Shown here piece after piece: positions 33,808 through 46,159 of a stretch of DNA of 64,000 nt. Source of the DNA: Alviniconcha marisindica (Eukaryota > Mollusca > Gastropoda > Provannidae). Position numbers and translations under genes: made by a program. Position 1 is the stretch's first letter; every line of letters begins with the position of its first letter. The DNA is taken from positions 73,501 through 137,500 of the forward strand of contig JABMCL010002757.1 in assembly GCA_018857735.1 (NCBI GenBank), written 5' to 3'. A model generated the notes under the pieces. The model made no database searches, was not told the DNA's origin, and saw only the letters and a list, made by a program, of their open reading frames with translations.

Positions 33808-33929
33808 AATAAAATCATATAATGTGCCAACAGAACTATTTATTTATGTATATTCCATTGTTTCATGTTTTGACAAGATTTTATTGTCTAGTATTCACAA
33901 GTACAAACATATAAATCACTGTTAATAAA
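33808..33929 (+). terminator. Polyadenylation signals of the MAM gene
   Basis: AATAAA hexamers occur at 33,808-33,813 and 33,924-33,929, about 120 and 236 bases after the stop codon. Either could define the transcript end, with cleavage near 33,830 or 33,950. The 3'UTR would be short. Confidence 0.6.
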
Positions 33930-33949
33930 AGAGAGTCATGTTTGTAGTC

Positions 33950-36900
33950 GTATACATGTGTCTGAATGTGTGAATGTGCATGGTGTGTGGGTGTATTAGA
34001 AGGGCTGAAGGTGTTTTAAAAACATCAAACAAGACCAAGAAAATTTAAAATTTATGTATGCCCAGATACACCACAATACAACTATTCATTAGCTCTGCCC
34101 ACTAACAAGCTATTTCTTCCAGCGAAATAACAGCATAATTTTAACAAAACTTATTCACTGCTACACGCTTGATCATAAACTGAATGAGACATAAAGCTGT
34201 GAGGTGGACAAAACATTTCCGCTCTATTGTAGCAATTCACAGGAGCATCCAACAGCTACCAGCACCACAGTTGAACAACGTTGCACGTTCACAATGTTGC
34301 CACGTCGACAACTGGAGAGTAACGCGTTATCATCCTATTTTTCTTTCTGTGCATGTATACTTCAACATCGCTGACGTAATCTAGCATCATGATGGATTAG
34401 TTGTATCGACAGGTGCCGCAAGTAGACATGGTGCTTAACGTCCACAGAAACCATAAGGCTTATTAGGGACAGAGGGAAGGTAATATGGAGGTGGGGAAAT
34501 AGGGAGATTATATACCTATCGCTACACTGTCACCACCAGAATAACTCGTGCATTAAGGTGGGCAGCAATGTGAGCCATTTTAATATTTCATTAATTGTGA
34601 GGGACAAAGTCACTAGACAGTGTCCACAGACCACAACTTTTGAAGAGAAAGGAGAGCCGAAGCGGATTCGAACCTAGGTCCCTCTGCTTACCAGTCTAAC
34701 GCCTTACCGCTAGGCCAAACCGGCTCACAACTCCAGTGAAAGACCACCTTCACTCTGTTTTAAGACCACTTTTTTCTGAAACCTTTGCCTTCAGACTTAT
34801 TTGTGTTTGCTGTTGTGTAAGTTGTTTCACCATGACATGGACCAGCGGCCGCAGCTCATTTAAGATCCCTTGTGCCTGATTTTTAGGGCAGTCTTAAAAG
34901 AGGGGAGTTTACAGTACGCAGTGGATGACATACACCGTACTCCATGCGAAATTGTGTTGTTTCCTTTTAACGCTTTTGGCCTAGTTGCATGTAACTTTGT
35001 GATCATGTAATCACAAAAACCTCTTGGCAAAAGATAGATGGACAAAATGTTTCCATACGGGCACTGACAAAGCAAACATTCGGTCTCTGTGAATATTTTC
35101 GAAGTTTTGAAAGTATGCAGCTGGCCTCAAGGAAATGTGCACACACTCTGATCTTTCTCAGAGTCATCACTTCGACACGTTGCCCACGTATAGTCCGTAT
35201 ATTCTCATTTGTTTTCTTACAGTATACGCCCCAAACCATTGTCAGCGCCATTATGTTCTCAACGGCAAGGAGATACAGACAATTTGTATAGAGTAACACC
35301 CACGCTATGTATTTACAGAGAATTTGTACAGAGTAACACTCGCGCGATGTATTCTTTGACACGTGTACCTCAGTATATCTATGGCTTGCGTTACTTCACC
35401 AACAATTTTCAAACGTGGAAGTGCAAATGCTCCTTGAAAAATTGTGCCTTTGACTGACTTGGTTCATCTTATTATTACACTCGCAGAAACTAAACAACAG
35501 CTACAGGCCAAGGTCTATGTTTAGTTATCATGACAGTTTAATAGAAAGATGCATGGCTACCCAGAAACAATTGTCTGTACACAAACACACACAACACACT
35601 CTCATTTTTCCAAACAATAACAACAAAAATGCAAATGTTCTGTTGACTCATTTAAAATGAGAATTAATAATCTTATAGACATCATTTTCAAACTCTGTGG
35701 CACAGGAAATCAGTTAAGGTCATTAAAATCGGTACGAACACATAAAGCCAATACAACTTATTTCTGTGCTTTATTTTAAATTTCTCGCCTAAAGGAACTA
35801 TCCTTCTCACAAATTTTGTTCAAGAAGGCTGACCCTTTCTCCAACAGGTAAAAAAGATCAAATTGGAAATTTAGAAAAAAATCCTAGTCGATGTACCTCT
35901 GGTACCTCATGTGTTTATTGAGGATTCTGTTTTAGAAAGCTCCACTGATTTGAATTTAGAATGTTCTTGCACCGTTGCCGGACAGCGGGAGTCAATTGTG
36001 GAACAGCACAGTCATGACAGCAGTCATGTGATGCAGTTTTAGCGGCCAACAGTCACCCGTGGCTTCGTCGTCTTATTCATTAATGCTCAGTATTCATTTG
36101 GACGTTCAGTAATCTTGTTCCTCGGGTGACACGAGCGCTGACCTCTCGTGCCTTCTACCGATGAGCGCCGACCTCTCGTGCCCGAATTCGATGAGGCAGT
36201 GCGTACGGTACGGGCATGGACCCATGGTATATAGGTCCATGGTACGGGCGAGAGAAAACACGAGTTATTGTGTTCAGCAGTCCCACTACCCCCACGAATA
36301 GAATTAGGTTTATAAATTGAATATAAAATCGAGGGGGCATCGAAAAAGAAAAAAAAAACTACAAAAAAGCTTGATTTTAGTTCTTTTTTTAAATTTCGAT
36401 CTCTTCCATCTGCTGGACAAAATGTCTTGAGAAGACCAGTTCCTTTAAACAAATCTAAAAGTTAAAAAACAAAACATGCCAACATTAATGTTTGTGTGAA
36501 GGTAGAAAACGTGTTAATTATTATCCGTAAAAATAGCACTACCATTACAAAAATCGTGTTCATAATAACCACCAAAAACGAAACAAGAAAAAGTCCAACT
36601 TGCAGTTTCATCTTTTTAACACCACTGTGACCTTGAAACTTGACCACGGTCACCTAAACTGGTATAAAATGTAAAGCTCATCGGAGGTTATCAGCATGTA
36701 GTTTCAAAGATCTCATTTAAATAGCCTCCCCCCCCCCCCCCCCGCCTCCAATTTTAAAAATTCTGGCCGAGTCCAAAAACGGGTAAATTAAATGATTCCC
36801 CCCTAATCAGACAGGCGCGAACTTTCATACATATTTTCTTCTCTTTTTTTACTGTAAGTTTGCAAACATGTGTCAGAACCACACAAATTTGGATCTTGAT

Positions 36901-37700
36901 TAGATATGAACTTTCTGAGCGAAAGAAAAATAATAATAATCTAACTCGCGATATTCTATGTCCTTGAAATTAGGTCATAGTCGTCAAAACGTAGTATGAA
37001 TGTTTAAAGCTCAGCGAATTAGCATGCACAGTTTAAACGATTTTGTTCACAAGACGCAAAAAAGATAATGCAAAGTTTAAATGACCTTTCTTACAGTTTC
37101 CAAAGGGAGCTAACATTAAAGAGTTATTGCTTTTGTTACCAACGTTTTCTTTCCGCAGACAGCTGAAAAAAGTCAAACTAACACAGACTTGCATGCTTTT
37201 TTATGTGAGTAAAAAAATGACAGCATGAAACGAACTGTGGCAAACAATGTTTTATGAATTGCACAATACAGTCTAATAGTTCTGCACAAAGTCTAACTCG
37301 AAACACAACACTATGGCTTCTGCAGCACATTTCAAGTGCCATTGTTCAAACTCCAGTGTAGTTAAAATAACTTTATGCCATTACATTCAAAAAGCAAAGT
37401 GGTTCATGTATCGCGCCACCAAACATTTCTTTTGCGGTGCAGAAATCACCATTCGTTCACTGACAGTCACGAGCTCGAATGGGTTCTGCAGCGTAGCAAA
37501 TGTGTCAGTGGTTTTTTAAGCCCAGTTCCCAAACTGGTTCTTACAGAAATGAAGACGAAAGTAATGTCGAAACGATCCACTCGCATGCACTATCTCTATA
37601 GTACAAATGATGGCCATAATCTAACAATCCTCACTGTACACAAGACAGACGTGCATACCCATCGCTGTTTTTAAAGAAAATAAATGAGCTATTTGGAGTA
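33950..37700. other. Intergenic region after the MAM gene
   Basis: Apart from the SINE at 34,421-34,730 and a small palindromic patch near 36,130-36,260, I see only AT-rich sequence with short frames and no domain pattern. A poly-C run lies at about 36,728-36,743. Confidence 0.55.
34421..34730 (-). mobile_element. tRNA-derived SINE (family A), minus strand
   Basis: Read on the minus strand, it begins GTGAGCCGGTTTGGCCTAGC with a B-box-like GGTTCGAATCC. It ends in the tail GTGGACGTTAAGCACCATG. The same structure recurs at 43,171, 43,597 and 63,017. Confidence 0.82.
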
Positions 37701-37711
37701 CAAAAACAACG

Positions 37712-38290
37712 TCAGTTTGTCCTGACCTGTGGGAGACACACGACGAAAGCTTGACAGAGATGATGCAATACTACAACTAGGCTGACCTGACCTGTGGGAG
37801 ATGACACAACAGTAACACGGAGATGATGGAATACTACAACTGAGCTGACCTGACCTGTGGGAGATGACACGACAAAAGCGACACTAAGATGACGGAATAC
37901 TACAACTATTGGCCTGACCTGACCTGTGGGAGATGACACAACAGCAAAACTGAGATGATGGAATACTACAACTGGGGCTGACCTGACCTGTGGGAGATGA
38001 CACGACAAAAGCAACACTAAGATGACGGAATGCAACAACTGGGCTGACCTGACCTGTGGGAGATGACACGACAAAAGCAACACTAAGATGACGGAATACT
38101 ACAATTGGGCTGACCTGACCTGTGGGAGATGACACGACAAAAGCAACACTAAGATGACGGAATACTACAATTGGGCTGACCTGACCTGTGGGAGATGACA
38201 CGACAAAAGCAACACTAAGATGACGGAATGCAACAACTGGGCTGACCTGACGACAAAAGCAACACCGAGAGGATGTCACAACAGACTCAG
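37712..38290 (-). repeat. About 62-bp minisatellite
   Basis: About nine copies contain CTGACCTGACCTGTGGGAG and GACGGAATACTACAA. On the minus strand each unit reads CATCTCCCACAG followed by GTCAGG, an acceptor-like site abutting a donor-like one. Confidence 0.88.
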
Positions 38291-39420
38291 GACAGGCAGG
38301 ATTCTACTAAGTACTATGGCTAGCCTACTGCATTGCCAAATTTTAAAGCCTACACACGGATAGAGTTTTGCTGTAACTAGAGCTGTCACGAACAATTTAG
38401 AATTACGAAGAAACGGGGCCAGTCCTTGGCACCCACCACCATAAAATTAATGATAAAAAAAATCAAATTAAAAAAAATGACGCGTGAACATACACAATAC
38501 AGTATCATTGCTGCTTTAATTAGAAAATTCCTGTGTCACTTTTCTTTGCCTGATACTCATACTGTCAAAACACGCTGGTCGACTGAAACAACCTTCCTAA
38601 TATCTATCGCAACCCTGAAATCATTCTAGTCCCTGCTGTCCTAAACACAAATTACATACCACCACCACCACCACCACCACCACCCCAAAATGACGTACCC
38701 ACCAGCGAAATGACAACCAATGTTGGTTGCCGACAAAGGGAAGAGGAAATACATGTATATAAAAGCAAAAAGGTATACTAGATGTAGAACACGCGTCAGT
38801 ATCAAGCCTCAGCAGCAGATCCAGGACTCGTGCTGTGCAAGCCTACAGAAATATGGAGCCATTTCTCTGTCCAGGTTTGGGCGACGTAGCGCTTCCGCGT
38901 CCATTGCTTTTCGAGGAAAAAGTAGAACCTCGCGGTGTCGATGCTCCGTGCGCAGGAGTCTCAACTGAAGTGTAATACGTAGTTCCTCAATGTCGGCTGC
39001 TCCTGCGGTCTTTATCAGCGAAGACTGAAGAGGACACAAGAAACTTTGGTACTTTTGTTCTCCATCAAGTAGTTTAGCTCGGGTCTCATGTCGGTGAAAT
39101 GTTGGCTTTCGCGAAGCAAGGAAAATAACGAATTTTGATTAGTTCCTGGTTTTATACTCTAGCCGAACACCTCGCAGAGTATGTAGTCATAGCTGGAACA
39201 CTTTTTACATCAGTGTTCGAAGGTATTGCGATAGCTAAAATTGAATGCATTGTCATTTGAAACTTCTCACATACCCAGCAGTACTACTGATGTTAGAATC
39301 CCGAAGACAAACCCTGACACGGGATTCAGTAGAAAGTTCGATTTCTCCTTTCTACACTGTCCAGCAAGGCGAGTTCCTGTTGTGGAGGACTTTATGGCTA
39401 GAAGAACTCGACTGTTGGTG
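38291..39420. other. Unassigned stretch
   Basis: This stretch contains a short CCA trinucleotide run (about 38,660-38,683) and a 76-codon open minus-strand frame (38,809-39,039). The frame has no recognisable motif and no clear splice support. A terminal exon of the minus-strand gene here is possible but unsupported. Confidence 0.35.
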
Positions 39421-40190
39421 GGCTAACCATGATGCACCAGGTTTCACGCCAGACACAGGAACTCGGGTCAGGCGAGGCTACCAAGCCTACAAGGTGTTAT
39501 GGTTGAAAAAAGGAAAAGAAAAAAGAAAAGAAACACAAAACGAACTTGGGAGTCTGGCGGGGCTGTCCGGTCAGTCACGTATAATGAATACAGACATTCG
39601 TGTCAGTCACGTATAATGAATACAGAAATTCGTGTCAGATGGATTGTCAGTTCAACCACGCAGGTATCGTGAATACAGGAACTCGGGTCTGGCGAAATTA
39701 TTCAGCCAGCCAAATGTTACCCCCCTAACAACCACCCTTAAAAAAAATAAAAAATAAAAAAATAAAATAAAAAATCAGGTTTGGTGGAATTGTTCAGTCA
39801 GCCAAGTGTAGCAAAAAAACAAGAACAAAATCGGGCTCGGTGGAATTGTTCAGTCAGCCAAGTGTAACAAAACAAAAAACAAAACAAAACTGAGCCCGGT
39901 GGAATTGTTCAGCCAGCCAAGTAACAGAAAACTCTGGCCTGGTGGAATTGTTCGCAGCCAGCTAGACGTGATAGAAACACAGGTGTGGCGTGGCGGTCAC
40001 CGCCACATGTCACAGATATAGGAACTCGGGTCCGATGGGACTGGCCAGTCATGCAGGTGTCACAGGCCAGATATGCAGGAGTCACAGGCCAGCCACGCAG
40101 GTGCCACAGGCCAGCCACGCAGGTGTCACAAGTGCAGGACCTCGGGTACGGTGGCATTGTCCATCAGTCCAGTTGTCAGGGATACATGAA
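39420..40190. repeat. Degenerate 40-64-bp tandem repeat
   Basis: Irregular units carry GGAACTCGGGTC and TTGTTCAGCCAGCCAAGTG, with A-rich inserts. A denser block of CACAGGCCAGCCACGCAGG lies at about 40,050-40,130. The last, best-conserved unit merges into the possible minus-strand exon at 40,190-40,307. Confidence 0.7.
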
Positions 40191-40307
40191 CTCGGGTCTT
40201 GCGGGACTGTCCAGCCAGTCGCAATGCTGGTGCATGTGTACAGCTTGTCCTTTCTTCACCACACGCAGCATCCCGTCCATGTAGGTCCCACCTGTGTTGG
40301 ACACACA
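40190..40307 (-). CDS. Possible downstream exon of the minus-strand gene
   Basis: On the minus strand, an acceptor-like CCAACACAG is followed by an open frame reading GGTYMDGMLRVVKKGQAVHM and then HQHCDWLDSPARPEF before a stop. It looks coding in composition. However, this frame begins in phase 1 while exon 5 of the gene ends in phase 2, so an unseen exon would be needed. No convincing donor was found. Tentative. Confidence 0.25.
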
Positions 40308-40328
40308 CACAGGCGCACACACGCACGC

Positions 40329-40329
40329 A

Positions 40330-40391
<62 letters not shown>
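40329..40391 (+). repeat. (CA)n microsatellite
   Basis: About 30 CA dinucleotides preceded by ACGC repeats. Confidence 0.95.
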
Positions 40392-40392
<1 letters not shown>

Positions 40393-40475
40393 TTATATAT
40401 TGGGGGGAGGTACTATTCGTATATGAATACGCATTAAAATTGTAATAATTATCAGCATTTTTCATTTACACACAA

Positions 40476-41090
40476 ATGCATTCTGTGTTTTACCGCAGAA
40501 AGAAATTATCACTGGTGTCACTGAAAAGACTTCATAACAGCCTTTCTGTTCTCGAGATCACCAAGCCGGCCGTCCCGTTGTTTTACACAGAATGGAAATT
40601 CTTTGCATGTTATTTTTATTCAGACGTCAGCCTGGAATCATTGACGGCTGTGCCAGGGTTACGGAGCTGTACACGGTTCAATAGACGATTTCCGGAAATA
40701 GCAGGCGAAGATAATTTGATAGTGTTTTCTTACTCCGGGAGAGTGAAGTCCCCTGAATGGAGGTGGCAGCGGAGAAGAGCCGATCTGCGACACTTTGAGA
40801 TCTTCAGGCATGGACATATTATAATTGATACTAGACCACCAGCTGGGGGAACCTACTATCCGATCTGCACGTTCCCCGCGAGCAGTGAGTGTTTGATCGG
40901 CATTTCTGATGCCTTTTCTACCTTTTGTTTACGGGTATCCGTCTTCTTCCCCACGTGCTCACTGTATCCCCAACAAAAGTGTGCCTACTCTGCGCTACAC
41001 CCGCAGGCATGGACCTATATATACAGGTCCATGCCCGAAGTCTCTAACCGAGTGCAGTTCCCTGGATTTCCGAAGATCGTCTGTTAAAGG
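40476..41090. other. Open but uncharacterised stretch
   Basis: A 203-codon plus-strand frame is open here, but it shows no domain, signal or splice support. The stretch includes a 10-bp-arm palindrome at about 41,008-41,035 (GCATGGACCT ... AGGTCCATGC). A mobile-element fragment is possible. Confidence 0.3.
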
Positions 41091-41179
41091 GCCGAGGAGC
41101 TGTCACACTCCATGACTGATGACTGTAGGTCCGGCTGACCACCTGAACCGCTACATGGCTTCATCTTGGCTATCTGGCA

Positions 41180-41201
41180 AGGCCCCCCCCCCCCCCCCCC
41201 C
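41180..41201 (+). repeat. Poly-C tract
   Basis: A homopolymer of about 20 C followed by CTCC-rich sequence. Similar poly-C/G runs recur throughout the window. Confidence 0.9.
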
Positions 41202-41377
41202 ACTCCCCCTCCTCCTCCACCCGCCCGACAACAACAACGAAACAAAAACATACAAAATAAAGCGTGTTCACAAAAATGATCTCGCAGTCTTAAAATACGG
41301 GAAATATATTCACAATACAACCCAATGACACTGCCGAAAAATCCAGCATGAAGACGTTAGCACTTCATGTACATTGA

Positions 41378-41569
<192 letters not shown>

Positions 41570-41982
41570 TCACATAACTGTACAAACTTACTGTTTAACC
41601 TGGAGAAAACGTAGCTGTAGAATGGGTCGTCCCGAATGGGCACGAAATGAACACACATGAATGCATCTTGCTGTGGCGTTGGGAATCCATGGGCTCTGCA
41701 ACACCGTGAAGCAAATAAATCATAACTAAACTAATAAGGACTGGTTGGGAGCAGACCCAGTGATAAACGACAACAGGCGCTGTACGATGATACACTCTAA
41801 CAAAAGTAATAATTTTTATATGACTGATCACACCAACAGTCAGCTAGTGTTTGCATTAAACCTTAGCCAAGTCCTTAGAATAGTCCAGTCATTCCATCAA
41901 ACGTGTCTATCAGGAAAATTTAACCCACAACACACAGTCAGATCAATCGGACGAAGAGAACTCGATGTCACTGAATTCGTGT

Positions 41983-42440
<458 letters not shown>

Positions 42441-42556
42441 CCGCGTTGGTCAACACTGCCGACACTGCAGACAAAGAAAGCAACAGGAACAGCTTAAGAG
42501 GAGAGAATAAAGAGCCCCCGTGCCGCGGAGCCTCGTGACGACGACGAGCACGACGA

Positions 42557-42806
42557 CAACGTCACCTGATGACGTAGCGCTTGCTGTCTCTGGCCTCGCA
42601 GGAGAAGAGGAGACGTCTGCCGTCGAGCAGGACCAGCTCCATCTTCCTGAGGGAGATGTCCAGGCTGCGAGCGTGGAGGTAGGTGAAATTCCAGGACCCG
42701 TGCAGCTCTTTCGGGAACTTGCATCCGGGAGCTGCAACCAGTACAACGTCACCTGATGACGTAGCGCTTGCTGTCTCTGGCCTCGCAGGAGAAGAGGAGA
42801 CGTCTG
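42557..42806 (-). repeat. 187-bp-offset partial duplication of exon 5
   Basis: Bases 42,557-42,619 (exon tail plus donor) recur without visible mismatch at 42,744-42,806. This is a recent partial tandem duplication whose unit spans the whole exon. Confidence 0.93.
42566..42731 (-). CDS. Minus-strand gene exon 5
   Basis: The exon runs from phase 1 to phase 2. It encodes APGCKFPKELHGSWNF, then LDISLRKMELVLLDGR and LLFSCEARDSKRYVIR. The acceptor is TGGTTGCAG and the donor CAG|GTGACG. A 63-bp perfect copy of its 3' end and donor lies in the intron upstream (42,744-42,806). Confidence 0.75.
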
Positions 42807-44083
42807 TGTGTGCACAAATGTAGTCCTGGAACATTGCCTCAACTATCTTTCACGTATAAATTTCGTACTTTTTTCTTCTTCTTTTTTTACCTCGGTTGCG
42901 TGCAGGCCCTCGTGTCTCCACCTCTTTCTCTTTTCCCCGTCTTTTATTTTTTAATCCCTTTGTCTGTCTTTTTCTGTGGTTTCAGGCCTTCTTCGTTGGT
43001 GCTCTCTTTTGTGACTGAACTTAATAGTATTGACCTTTGCTGTACAGTATTGTTTTTTAGTGTATAGTGTCATGGTTGTTGTTTATTCCTAACAAATTTG
43101 GTGCTAAGCTACAGGTAATTTCAATGTAAACATGTAAACAGCATGCGAAGAAGAAGCTCGACAAGTTGTGGTGAGCAGGTTTGGCCAAGCGGTAAGGCGT
43201 TAGGCTGGTAAGCAGACTGTGTGGGTTCGGTTCCCCGCTTCGGCTCTCCTTTCTCTTCACAAGTTGTGGTCTGTGGACACGATCTTGTAATTTTGCCCAT
43301 TACTATTAACCAAACATTAACATTGGCTCCGTGGCTGCCCATCTCAATGCAGAAATCATTCCGGTGGTGACAGTGTAGCGATAGGTATAGTTCCCCTCCT
43401 TCCCACATCCTCGGATCTCGGTCACCAGCCAGTACCTTTCCGGAGGCAACTCGGCGTTAAACACGTCTAGCAAACAAGATCAACCCTTCGTGTGTTTCCG
43501 TCACTGATCATTGGGGGATCAACTTTGAAATTGCCAGAACGGGCCATCGTTTCAACCAGTCGATCACCCGAACAGTTTCAAAGGCAGGCAACTAAGTAAG
43601 TAAACATAGTGCTTAACGTCCACAGAAACCATAAGGCTTATTAGGAACGGGGAGATGGGGGGGGGGGGGTGCAGGTGGGGGGAGAGGGAGCGAGATTATG
43701 TACCTATCGCTACACTGTCACCAGCGATGAAAGCCAATTTAATGTTTCATAATTGTGACGGACAAAGTCACAAAACAATGTCCACAGACCACAACTTTGG
43801 AAGAGAAAGGAGAGCCGAAGCAGCCTAACGTCTTACCGCTAGGCCAAGCTGACTCACGCAGGCAACTAAGGTGACTGTGGGCTTTAAGGAGGGCGTGGAC
43901 TCCGTGTTGAGGTGATGCGAGGGGAGAGAACTGACCGGCACGTCGGATGAAGGCGTACTGGCGGCGTTCCCTGGGTCCCCGGAAGTCGCAGGTGTCGTTC
44001 ACTGAGATGGGCTGTCCGTGGGGCAGCAGCTGGGGGCTCATCACGTGCGACCCGATCCCCGCGTCTGCACACACACACACACA

Positions 44084-44161
<78 letters not shown>

Positions 44162-45669
44162 AATAATTTTAGCTTTATCGTTTTGGCTACAACACAATTA
44201 AATGATGTTAGTATCGTTCGCAACACGTTCATAGAAGATAGTTTCCGTCCGCTCTCTCTCTTGTAAAATAAAGTTTTCGAGTTCGAGTTCTCTTTACCCC
44301 CCCCCCCCCCCCACCCACCCACCCACCCACCTTCACCCTTCCGTCATGATTTACAAAAATTCAATCAGCTGACAATTGTAATGTTGACACTAAGCTCAAC
44401 GCATCGTATTGCAAACTCGGCAACAATGAATGAAAAAAATAAAAAAATATCATCCAACCAAAAGACTTCTTCGATTTGTAAAAATACTGAATTCTTTTGG
44501 TGCGTTAGAAAGCCGATTTCAACGTTGCGTCGGTGGCTTCAAAGCAAACCAGAAAATTCAATATTAGCTTTTAATCCCCTCACTGTGAACTTGTTCTGGG
44601 ATCGGAGACGATGGTAGAATCGTCTGCATCTCGCCATTTCAAGCAACGGTTCTTTCAATAGTTCCGACTGATATTGACTTCTTAGAGCTAACAAAGTCTG
44701 CGGACCCAGAGCCAAACAGAGTGAACAGGATGTCTCCATCTACAACTGCCGCCCGAAGTCAGTTGAAACGTGACTTTTAGTTTGTTTTGTTGACAGTAAG
44801 AAGACTTCTGTTTCGGGTTCACAAGAACGGTCAACTACCGCTGACCTTGATGACACAAGACAGGGCCATTGGTGAAAAAGACAGACAACGGCATTTCAAG
44901 TTTCAAAGGCAGCACTGGGGAAACTTCCGGGAGGAAGGGTGGAGCGCATGCGGATTTTCCTGAACGCTTAGATGCTGCCCTTGATGACACAAGACAGGGC
45001 GATGGAGAAGTAGACAAACAACCTTTTTCAAAGGTAGCACTGGGGAAACTTCCGGGAGAAAGGGAGGAGTGTATATGAATTTTCCCGAATGCTTAGATGC
45101 CATCCTCAAATGAACTGAACTGAACTGAATCGTCTTTTATGAGTCTGTTCTCGGTTCACAACATACCACAGATCAGTGTTCAGACCATAGAGACTTTGCT
45201 GGTGTGTGCTGCGTTCACAGCAAAAACGTAGGATAACGTTCAGATCACACGACACACATGAGTAGTTGGGTGTGTCACAGCATTACACAGAAAAGCATTC
45301 AGACCACACGTATATTGTTAGGTGTGTGCAGTGTACAGAGCAAAAGCATAGGATAGGGTTCCGACGCACATAATTATATTGTTGGATGTGTGTTGTGTTC
45401 ACAGCCTTACACAGAAAAGCGTTCAGACCGCAGGTAATGGTGTTGGCGTATGATATAATAGGGAAAGGATAGCACAGAGTGACCTACCCATGAGTCTAAT
45501 GGCGCTGTATTCGGCGTAGGGGTGGTCGGCAATGTAGCTGAATCCCACACACACCACCGCATCCTTCCCTTCCTTGTAGTTGGACTTCCTGACACACAGC
45601 CAGCATAAACATCACAATGCAGCTGATTCACACACAAACACACACATCACAATGCAGCTGATTCACACA

Positions 45670-45758
<89 letters not shown>

Positions 45759-46009
45759 GCACGCACGCACGCACGCACGCACACACCATTAAAGGTATGT
45801 ATTAAAACAAAGTATAGCGCGTTGACAAAGGGAACAACATCAAACTTTTTACAACTGTACACACTATATAACATGTGGAGAATTAACTCAGCCCTTTCGA
45901 ATTAAATCCCACAAGTCTTCAGTACTTAATTTGTCGCGGTTAAAAAAATGTAATGAATACGCGCTTATCGTGTGAAGGAAGAAAATGGATCTAACTGCAC
46001 TAGCGAGTA

Positions 46010-46102
<93 letters not shown>

Positions 46103-46109
46103 TGTGTGT

Positions 46110-46159
<50 letters not shown>

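Noticed and set aside
40476..41087. 203-codon plus-strand frame as a gene
   Set aside because: It has no recognisable domain, no splice or polyadenylation context, and a composition like the surrounding non-coding DNA. Kept only as an uncharacterised stretch.
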